NCBI GenBank assembly: GCA_904394705.1 | Contig: CAJFNJ010000011.1 | Location: 1 to 43,269, forward strand | Direction of reading: 5' to 3' | DNA from: Avimicrobium caecorum | Lineage (GTDB): Bacteria > Bacillota > Clostridia > Oscillospirales > Ruminococcaceae | Length of the DNA stretch: 43,269 bases | Part shown: piece by piece, positions 38,501-43,269 of the stretch | Layout: every line of letters starts with the position of its first letter | Numbering within the stretch: position 1 is the stretch's first letter | Position numbers and translations under genes: made by a program | The notes under the pieces: model-generated | The model's input: only the letters and a program-made list of their open reading frames with translations | What the model was told of the DNA's origin: nothing | Database searches by the model: none

Positions 38501-39969
38501 AGGTCAACAATCTCGGCGCGGCACGCATCCGCATCCGGTCGCTGATCTCCGCCATCAATATGCGCAAGGAAAACGGCATTGTGGCACATCCTGTGCCCAC
38601 TGCCTATCACCGGGCCGAGTTCACCAAGGAGATGAAGGAAGCCGGTTATACCCTGCTCTGTCCGCAGATGTCGCCCATTCACTTCGAACTGCTTGAGCCG
38701 GTGTTCCGGCAGGCGGGCTACAACATCGTCCTGCTGGACAGCGATAACCGCAGCGCGGTGGATATGGGCCTCAAGTTTGTCAACAACGACGCCTGCTATC
38801 CGTCCCTCATCACCATCGGACAGATCATGGACGCTGTCCTCTCGGGTAAGTATGACACCAACAAGCTCGCTATCCTCATGTCCCAGACCGGCGGCGGATG
38901 CCGTGCCTCCAACTATGTGGCCTTTATCCGTCTGGCGCTGGAGAAGGCCGGACTTTCCCATATCCCGGTGGTATCGGTGAACCTCAACGGCATGGAGAAG
39001 AACGAAGGCTTTACCTATACTGCTTCCATGATGGTGCGGGCTGCCCAAGCGGTGGCCTATGGCGATGCCCTGCAGCAGATGGTCTACCGGGTGCGTCCCT
39101 ATGAGCTGGAACCCGGCTCCACCGACGCCCTCCACGACAAGTGGCGGAAGATCTGCATTGCGTCGCTGACCAAAAAGGGCTTCGGCTTCGGCGAATACAA
39201 GCGCAATATCCGGCAGATGGTCAAGGAATTTGACACCCTGCCCATCCGGGATATTCCCCGGAAGAACCGTGTGGGCATTGTGGGCGAGATCCTCGTCAAG
39301 TACATGCCCCTGGCAAACAACGATCTGGTCAAGGTACTGGAGCGGGAGGGAGCCGAGGCCGTCGTGCCCGAGCTGCTGGGCTTCATGGAATACTGCTTCG
39401 AGAACAGCAACTTCAAGGCCGACTATCTCGGCGGCAGCAAAAAGACTGCCTTTATCTCGGAACTGGGCATCAAGGCAGTGGAGTGGGTGCGCAAGCCTGC
39501 TTCCGAGGCCTTTGCCCAGAGCAGCCGCTTCACACCGCCGGTGGACATCAAGACCATCCGCAAGTGTGCGGAACCCTACCTCTCCGCCGGCAACCAGTGC
39601 GGTGAGGGCTGGTTCCTGGCAGGTGAGATGGTGGAACTGGTGAAGAGCGGCACCCCGAACATTGTCTGTGTACAACCTTTCGGCTGCCTGCCCAACCACA
39701 TCGTGGGCAAGGGTGTCATGCGCAGCATTCAGCGGGACTATCCCCAGGCCAACATGATCGCCGTGGACTACGACCCCGGCGCCAGTGAGGTCAACCAGCT
39801 CAACCGTATCAAGCTCATGCTCACTGCCGCTGCCCGGGGCGAGCGTTCGGTGCCGGAGATTTACTTCCCCGGTTCGGAGGACGGCTGTTCCGGCTCCTGC
39901 AGCAACTGTGGAGGCAGCTGCGGTGAACCGGTGATGGCTGGGGCTGTCCATGGCAAGTACGACCTGTGA
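35581..39969 (+). CDS. 2-hydroxyacyl-CoA dehydratase activase fusion protein (BadF/HgdC type, DUF2229)
   Basis: This 1,462-residue cytoplasmic protein has two ASKHA ATPase domains in tandem: GIDVGSTTVK from residue 9 with GGEDAKILYL and GGTGSFIDQM, and GIDAGSTTTK at ~328 with DIGGQDMKCIKI and EACSSGCGSFLE (Cys450, Cys454). A DUF2229-like domain follows from ~680 (VLGIPRVLNMYENYPFWATFLRELG, SESECYPAKLSHGH). The C-terminal region, like dehydratase subunits, ends in a Cys-rich tail (CSGSCSNCGGSCGE). Activators of this family use ATP to inject an electron from an iron-sulfur cluster into 2-hydroxyacyl-CoA dehydratases. The physiological role of the giant fusions is not known. ATG at 35581 follows GAAAGAGG. 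Confidence 0.92.
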   Translation: MNEQDYLLGIDVGSTTVKVAIMDQVGEILYSEYCRHFARIQETLAEVLRRASEKLGSIPVLPAITGSGGMALAQAMKIPFVQEVIAVSESLDRRYPQTDVAIELGGEDAKILYLTGGRDQRMNGICAGGTGSFIDQMAALLGTDAEGLNEYARNYKRIYPIAARCGVFAKSDLQPLINEGAAKEDLAVSIFQAVVNQTISGLAQGRPIRGNVAFLGGPLHFMPELQKAFVRTLKLTPEQTIVPENSHLFAAMGSVQYAAANLPEQMTSFPLDELCEKLEKGIHLEAEIKRLPPLFQDEAEYNEFVERHAYYKIKRADLATASGKCYLGIDAGSTTTKLALINAHGDLLWSFYEGNVGSPLNTVIKAMAQLQKLMPPDLKITYACSTGYGEQLLKEALGLDEGEVETIAHTTAALFFDHQVDCVLDIGGQDMKCIKIKEGVVDSITLNEACSSGCGSFLESFANSLGLTAEQFAEAALYAPSPVDLGTRCTVFMNSNVKQAQKEGASLGDISAGLSYSVVKNALYKVLKCNTPQELGEHIVVQGGTFYNNAVLRCFENILGASVIRPDIAGIMGAFGAALIAMDRCHGRQSKMLSMDEIQNLTWESRLVRCGRCENNCQLTVSIFPGGRRFITGNRCEKGLGETHVENDTPNLMKYKFRRIFDYEPLADSEAPRGVLGIPRVLNMYENYPFWATFLRELGFAVRLSPQSSKAIYEMGMETIPSESECYPAKLSHGHVEWLIAHGVDRIFYPCVYYERKEDENSQNHFNCPMVMSYPENLKNNIEALWQGTVKMYSPFVAFTDEITITERLKKVMAENFGIPEAETAAAASKAWAEQLRAKDDIRREGERVLEWVNADPDRHGIVLAGRPYHCDPEVNHGIPEMIASYGLAVLTEDSIAHLALQDEDYLTRPLRVTDQWTYHSRLYAAASYVRRFDNLDLVQLNSFGCGVDAVTTDEVAEILIKSGKLYTLLKIDEVNNLGAARIRIRSLISAINMRKENGIVAHPVPTAYHRAEFTKEMKEAGYTLLCPQMSPIHFELLEPVFRQAGYNIVLLDSDNRSAVDMGLKFVNNDACYPSLITIGQIMDAVLSGKYDTNKLAILMSQTGGGCRASNYVAFIRLALEKAGLSHIPVVSVNLNGMEKNEGFTYTASMMVRAAQAVAYGDALQQMVYRVRPYELEPGSTDALHDKWRKICIASLTKKGFGFGEYKRNIRQMVKEFDTLPIRDIPRKNRVGIVGEILVKYMPLANNDLVKVLEREGAEAVVPELLGFMEYCFENSNFKADYLGGSKKTAFISELGIKAVEWVRKPASEAFAQSSRFTPPVDIKTIRKCAEPYLSAGNQCGEGWFLAGEMVELVKSGTPNIVCVQPFGCLPNHIVGKGVMRSIQRDYPQANMIAVDYDPGASEVNQLNRIKLMLTAAARGERSVPEIYFPGSEDGCSGSCSNCGGSCGEPVMAGAVHGKYDL

Positions 39970-40643
39970 GCACCCGGAACCGGTGGAGCCGGATCAAGGA
40001 TTTTTACCGGGAGCATCCCATCGCCATCGCACTGACCTATATGCCGTTTTATCTGCTGGGCTTTTTCCTGGTGGAACAGCTGGTGGAGCCCCGGTATATC
40101 ATCCACAGTGTGGTGGACGACTGGATTCCGTTCTGTGAGTATTTCATCATACCCTATGCAATCTGGTTTGTGGAGCTGGCTGTGATCCCGCTCGCCCTGC
40201 TGCGGTATGATCTCAGGCAGTATTACTACCTGTGTTTTGTGATGTTTGTGGGCATGACCACCTGTCTGCTGCTCTATGTGATCTTCCCCAACGGCCTTGA
40301 TCTGCGGGTGGAGATCACCCGGCACAATCTCTTTGCCGAGATCGTCCGGCTGATGCAGCAGGTGGATACCCCCACCAATGTCTGTCCGTCTATCCATGTG
40401 GCGTCGTCCATGGCGATGGATCTGGCACTCTGCCGCAGCGTGCTGGGCCAGAAGCGCTGGGTACGGCTTGTTTCCCATGGGATTTTTATAGCGATTGTCC
40501 TGTCCACCCTGTTCCTCAAGCAGCATTCGGTGATTGATGTGTTCTGGGGAATGGTTCTTACCACACTGCTGCATGGAATCTGGAACCGGGTGGTAAGTCC
40601 CGCAGGAGAACCGGTCCGTCAGCCTGAGAAGATCCACAGCTGA
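39966..40643 (+). CDS. PAP2 superfamily membrane phosphatase-like protein
   Basis: This 225-residue protein has about six hydrophobic segments and the PAP2 motifs CPSIHVASSMAM (P-S-x-H) and LKQHSVIDVFWG (H-S-x-x-D, carrying the active-site His). The first lysine/arginine motif is weak. This type resembles the inositol-phosphoryl-transferase-like PAP2 group, and the substrate is probably a lipid phosphate. The start is GTG at 39966, overlapping the stop of the activase gene (GTGA). No ribosome site is clear, so translation is likely coupled. A later ATG would remove the first membrane helix. Confidence 0.85.
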   Translation: MSTRNRWSRIKDFYREHPIAIALTYMPFYLLGFFLVEQLVEPRYIIHSVVDDWIPFCEYFIIPYAIWFVELAVIPLALLRYDLRQYYYLCFVMFVGMTTCLLLYVIFPNGLDLRVEITRHNLFAEIVRLMQQVDTPTNVCPSIHVASSMAMDLALCRSVLGQKRWVRLVSHGIFIAIVLSTLFLKQHSVIDVFWGMVLTTLLHGIWNRVVSPAGEPVRQPEKIHS

Positions 40644-40673
40644 CCGGACAGCCAAGGCAGAGAGGGGATTTTA

Positions 40674-41309
40674 ATGGCAAAAGAAGATAAGATACAGCAG
40701 ATCCTGATCTGTGCCAAAGAGCTGTTCGGACTGTATGGCTATGATAAAGTGTCCATGCGGGACATTGCAGACCGGGCCGGAATCAGTGTGGGCAATCTGA
40801 CCTACTACTACGGGCGCAAGGAACGGATCATGCTGGCGGTACTGGATCAGATCAATGAGGAGGTCAGCCGCCCGGCGGATATTCCCGGCACATTGGCGGA
40901 AGTTGATGCCATGCTGGAGCGGTTTTCCAAGATCGCGGCCCAGAGCAGCTGCCTGTTCCGGCGGTACAGCCTGGATGAGCAGCTGGGGGAGAAGATGCTC
41001 CAGTGCCAGAAGAATCTGGTGCGGGCCAACCGGGGACTGTGGGCGGAAACCCTGCGTTCCCTGGAGCGGAGCGGTCAGCTGTGCGGAGAACTGTACAGCG
41101 GACATTACAACGAGCTGATCACAGCCATCCAGATGGTGTACCGGTACTGGGATGGCTATGCGGAGATGGAGGAGAGCATCGGCAACCGGTGTCCCCAGTT
41201 CCGTCAGTGCATCTGGAGCCTGCTGCTCCCGAACCTCACCGAAGCCGGACGCCGGGAATTTTTCGGGCATATCCTTCCGGGATTTGCGCCGGGGCGTACC
41301 GCTTCCTGA
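40674..41309 (+). CDS. TetR family transcriptional regulator
   Basis: This 211-residue protein has an N-terminal TetR DNA-binding domain (ILICAKELFGLYGYDKVSMRDIADRAGISVGNLTYYYGRKERIM, helix-turn-helix at ~25-46), then a helical ligand domain of no recognised subfamily. GAGGGG precedes the ATG at 40674. It starts 30 bases after the PAP2 gene and could be co-transcribed with it and the activase gene. A good terminator follows. The target is unknown; the neighbouring genes are the natural candidates. Confidence 0.93.
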   Translation: MAKEDKIQQILICAKELFGLYGYDKVSMRDIADRAGISVGNLTYYYGRKERIMLAVLDQINEEVSRPADIPGTLAEVDAMLERFSKIAAQSSCLFRRYSLDEQLGEKMLQCQKNLVRANRGLWAETLRSLERSGQLCGELYSGHYNELITAIQMVYRYWDGYAEMEESIGNRCPQFRQCIWSLLLPNLTEAGRREFFGHILPGFAPGRTAS

Positions 41310-41320
41310 GAATCTGAATC

Positions 41321-41357
41321 AAAAATGGCGTTGTCCAGAACGGACAACGCCATTTTT
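41321..41357 (+). terminator. Terminator after the TetR gene
   Basis: Stem AAAAATGGCGTTGTCC / GGACAACGCCATTTTT with a short loop; it is symmetrical. Confidence 0.93.
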
Positions 41358-41371
41358 CGTGTCAATCTCTC

Positions 41372-41400
41372 TTGCAAAATGCCGGGAAATCCGGTACACT
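41372..41400 (+). promoter_or_regulatory. Promoter of the AstE/ASPA-like gene
   Basis: TTGCAA at 41372-41377 and TACACT at 41395-41400, spacer 17 bases, 36 bases before the ATG. Confidence 0.7.
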
Positions 41401-41436
41401 TGTAGTTAGTCAAAACTAATACAAGGAGGAAACAGG

Positions 41437-42390
41437 ATGGAATGGACAATCTGTGGGCTGACAGCGCAGCCAGGGGAGAAGGTACAGGGATATTTTGCGG
41501 GACCGGATGGGGAAAAGACCATCCCCATCTGCCTGATCCACGGGACAAAGCCGGGCAAGACGGTACTGCTCACAGCGGGAGTCCATGCCTGTGAGTATCC
41601 CGGCGCGGCGGCAGTGATGGAGCTCTGCCGGGAGCTGGAGCCCTCCCAGGTGAGCGGACGGCTGATTCTGGTGCCCATGCTCAATGTATCGTCCTTCTAT
41701 GAGCGCCTGCCCTTTGTGGTAAAGGAGGATGGGAAGAATCTCAACCGGATGTTCCCGGGGGACCCCCAGGGCAGTTACAGCCAGCAGCTGGCGGCCCAGA
41801 TCCAGCGGGAACTCCATGCCAAAGCGGATTATCTCATTGACATCCACAGCGGCGATGCCCCCGAACTGGTGATGCCCTTTGTCTACTATCCGGCGCTGGC
41901 CCGGCCGGAGGTACTGGCGGAATCCCAGCGGATGTGCCGGGCTATGAGTGTGGCCTGCCGGGTGGCGTCCACTTCGATGGTGGGCACCAGCGGAACAGCC
42001 GCAGCCATCGGCACACCGGCGATCCTCATCGAACGGGGCGGGCAGAGCGGCTGCAGCCCGGAGGATCAGGCTGCGTACCGGGAGGATCTGCTGTCCATCC
42101 TGGCAGAGCTGGGCTGTCTGGAGCGTCCGGTGACCGGCAATCCCCGGCAGATGGACATCACCGAGACCGCCTACTACGATGCCGAAGCCAATGGCTGCTG
42201 GCATCTGCTGCGTCAGCCCGGCGAGGAATTCCAGGCAGGGGAATGCCTGGGACGCCTTACCGACTTCTTCGGGACTGTCCTCCAGGAGATCACCGCTCCC
42301 TGGGATGGGTTTGTGCTGTACGGCACAGTGGCGCTGGGTGTCCGGGCAGGGGATTCCCTGCTGGCACTGGCACGGCCTCCCCGCGGATAA
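41437..42390 (+). CDS. Succinylglutamate desuccinylase/aspartoacylase (AstE/ASPA) family hydrolase
   Basis: This 317-residue zinc carboxypeptidase-like enzyme removes acyl groups from amino acids or related amides. Zinc ligands fit His50 and Glu53 in AGVHACEYPG and His137 in IDIHSGDAPE; NLNRMFPG is the substrate-binding segment. ILIERGGQSG is a conserved late strand, with the general base expected near its Glu. The C-terminal ~80 residues form the beta-barrel domain seen in this family (ITAPWDGFVLYG). AAGGAGG precedes the ATG. The gene stands alone with its own promoter and terminator; no arginine succinyltransferase genes are near, so the substrate is open. Confidence 0.9.
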   Translation: MEWTICGLTAQPGEKVQGYFAGPDGEKTIPICLIHGTKPGKTVLLTAGVHACEYPGAAAVMELCRELEPSQVSGRLILVPMLNVSSFYERLPFVVKEDGKNLNRMFPGDPQGSYSQQLAAQIQRELHAKADYLIDIHSGDAPELVMPFVYYPALARPEVLAESQRMCRAMSVACRVASTSMVGTSGTAAAIGTPAILIERGGQSGCSPEDQAAYREDLLSILAELGCLERPVTGNPRQMDITETAYYDAEANGCWHLLRQPGEEFQAGECLGRLTDFFGTVLQEITAPWDGFVLYGTVALGVRAGDSLLALARPPRG

Positions 42391-42393
42391 ACA

Positions 42394-42432
42394 GAAAAAA
42401 CTCCGGCTCACATGATGGGGCCGGAGTTTTTT
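42394..42432. terminator. Bidirectional terminator
   Basis: Perfect stem AAAAAACTCCGG / CCGGAGTTTTTT with a loop of about 14 bases, between convergent genes. Confidence 0.93.
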
Positions 42433-42445
42433 GATTCAGGAGAGG

Positions 42446-43099
42446 TTATTCAGCGGAATCTGCCGAGGAGCTGTCCTGTGCGTCGGAGGCGGAGGAACTC
42501 TCGGTTTCATCTGCTTCGGAGCTGTCCGCGTCGGCAGCGGTTTCACCGCCCAGATAGCCGACGATGGTGCCGCACATCTCTTCAAAAGCGGTTTCGTCCT
42601 CGGTGAGGGTGGTCAGGGTGTAGCGCATTCCATCCAGTTCCCAGGAGGCGCACAGCCGGAGGGTTTCTTCGCCGGTGTCCACCGACTCGATGGTGACAGT
42701 CACTGCGGTGCCGTCATGGGCAGTTTCGTCCAGGGTGCCCAGAGCGGTGCGCTCGCCGTTCAGACCGGAGATATCCTCATCCGATTCGCCGGTGCGCAGG
42801 GTCCATTCGCTGTCCGACATGGTAAAGACAGCCTGGGCAATGGTGCCGTCAATGACCGAATATTCGATCTCTTCCGCTTCAACGGGAAGAACGATGTCAA
42901 AGCCCATTTCAGCCAGTTCAGCGGCAGTTTTCACCGGCTGGACCGGGTTGGGAATTTCCGCAGAGGAGTCCGGTTCTCTGGAGGACTGGGAGGAAGAAGA
43001 GCTCTCCGGAGTGGAGCTTTCTGTCTGGGAACTGCTGCAGCCAGTGAGCAGCAGGGAGGCAGCCAGCATGACAGTCAGAATTGCGGAAAATGGTTTCAT
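42446..43099 (-). CDS. Lipoprotein with Ser-rich ends, unrecognised
   Basis: This 217-residue exported lipoprotein has the signal peptide MKPFSAILTVMLAASLLLTGC, with lipobox Cys21. A Ser/Glu/Pro-rich spacer follows to about residue 50. A compact beta-rich domain of ~135 residues has FDIVLPVEAEEIEYSVIDGTIAQAVF and LRLCASWELDGMRYTLTTL. The tail is very acidic and Ser-rich. The central domain has the look of small secreted DUF4367/DUF4825-like domains, but I cannot name it. ATG at 43099 follows AAAGGAG. It lies downstream of tRNA-Leu and its terminator. Confidence 0.87.
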   Translation of the reverse strand: MKPFSAILTVMLAASLLLTGCSSSQTESSTPESSSSSQSSREPDSSAEIPNPVQPVKTAAELAEMGFDIVLPVEAEEIEYSVIDGTIAQAVFTMSDSEWTLRTGESDEDISGLNGERTALGTLDETAHDGTAVTVTIESVDTGEETLRLCASWELDGMRYTLTTLTEDETAFEEMCGTIVGYLGGETAADADSSEADETESSSASDAQDSSSADSAE

Positions 43100-43148
43100 G
43101 GAAGAAAAACTCCTTTCAAATGAATGATACAGAGCCGGAAAAAAGAAA

Positions 43149-43178
43149 AAAGAGATGCTCCAACAGGAACATCTCTTT
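43149..43178 (-). terminator. Terminator of tRNA-Leu
   Basis: Minus strand AAAGAGATG...CATCTCTTT with a 12-base loop followed by TTTCTTTTTT, a few bases after the tRNA 3' end. Confidence 0.9.
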
Positions 43179-43182
43179 TCTT

Positions 43183-43268
43183 TGGTGCGAAGGATGGGAC
43201 TTGAACCCACACAGTATTGCTACCGCCAGCACCTCAAGCTGGTGCGTCTGCCATTCCGCCACCCTCGC
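43183..43268 (-). tRNA. tRNA-Leu (GAG)
   Basis: This complete 86-base tRNA includes an encoded CCA (43185-43183). The acceptor stem GCGAGGG pairs with CCTTCGC with one G-T pair. The anticodon stem CCAGC/GCTGG encloses the loop TTGAGGT, giving anticodon GAG for CUC/CUU leucine codons. The T arm has GGTTCAAGTCC. A long variable arm (GGCGGTAGCAATACTGT region) agrees with a class II tRNA. The 5' end is one base from the window edge, so its promoter lies outside. Confidence 0.96.
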
Positions 43269-43269
43269 A

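Noticed and set aside
35557..39951. Antisense open frame of ~1,460 codons opposite the activase fusion
   Set aside because: Same cause: the sense gene has clear domains along its whole length and the antisense product resembles nothing.

Overview
The window looks like chromosomal DNA of an anaerobic, moderately high-GC member of the Clostridia (Oscillospirales/Ruminococcaceae-like; this placement is an inference). Supporting signs are the rplU-prp-rpmA-obg block with an N-terminally extended L27, Mini-RNase III, a paired YfmF/YfmH-type M16 system, PadR/DUF1700 and ECF/RsgI-like regulatory pairs, a giant 2-hydroxyacyl-CoA dehydratase activase fusion, Shine-Dalgarno-led genes with ATG, GTG and TTG starts, and many intrinsic terminators. 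I see no prophage, transposase, CRISPR array or integrase.

Layout. 1-5,722: the 5' end of an unrecognised gene leaving the left edge, a DUF1622 membrane protein with deoC, a CpeT-like small protein, a Ca2+-type P-type ATPase and a zinc-ribbon protein. 5,980-10,981: two exported cell-envelope proteins, a GHL10-type lipoprotein and a three-part glycosidase-like/amidase/BIG2 protein. 11,034-15,399: a flavodoxin-like protein, two paralogous C-x-x-C peroxiredoxin-like genes on either side of a small membrane protein, an isolated allE and a D-2-hydroxyacid dehydrogenase. 15,400-16,052: an array of nested inverted repeats, then a padR control region. 16,053-19,296: padR-DUF1700-effector operon and a cluster of three tiny overlapping genes. 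19,526-24,049: yfmF-yfmH-lgt-folD. 24,046-26,980: L21 leader candidate, rplU-prp-rpmA, obg and mrnC. 27,064-30,998: a 32-residue lysine-rich ORF, a NERD protein, an M20 peptidase and a YkpA-like ABC-F protein. 31,111-35,194: a GLUG-repeat lipoprotein and an ECF sigma factor with an RsgI-like, five-PepSY anti-sigma partner. 35,581-43,268: the activase fusion, a PAP2 protein, a TetR regulator, an AstE/ASPA-like hydrolase, a Ser-rich lipoprotein and tRNA-Leu(GAG).

Themes. Much of the window concerns the cell envelope: Lgt could lipidate the three lipoproteins encoded here, two wall-associated TIM-barrel proteins sit in tandem, and two envelope-sensing regulatory pairs are present. The translation block is complete down to the protease that trims L27. 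Several genes have a near-consensus promoter followed at once by a hairpin or terminator inside the leader, which suggests attenuation or short RNAs. The strongest candidates for something undescribed are the inverted-repeat array at 15,525-15,758, whose arms carry extended -10 sequences on both strands, and the ECF sigma/RsgI-like sensor with an Asn-Pro self-cleavage motif and five PepSY repeats.
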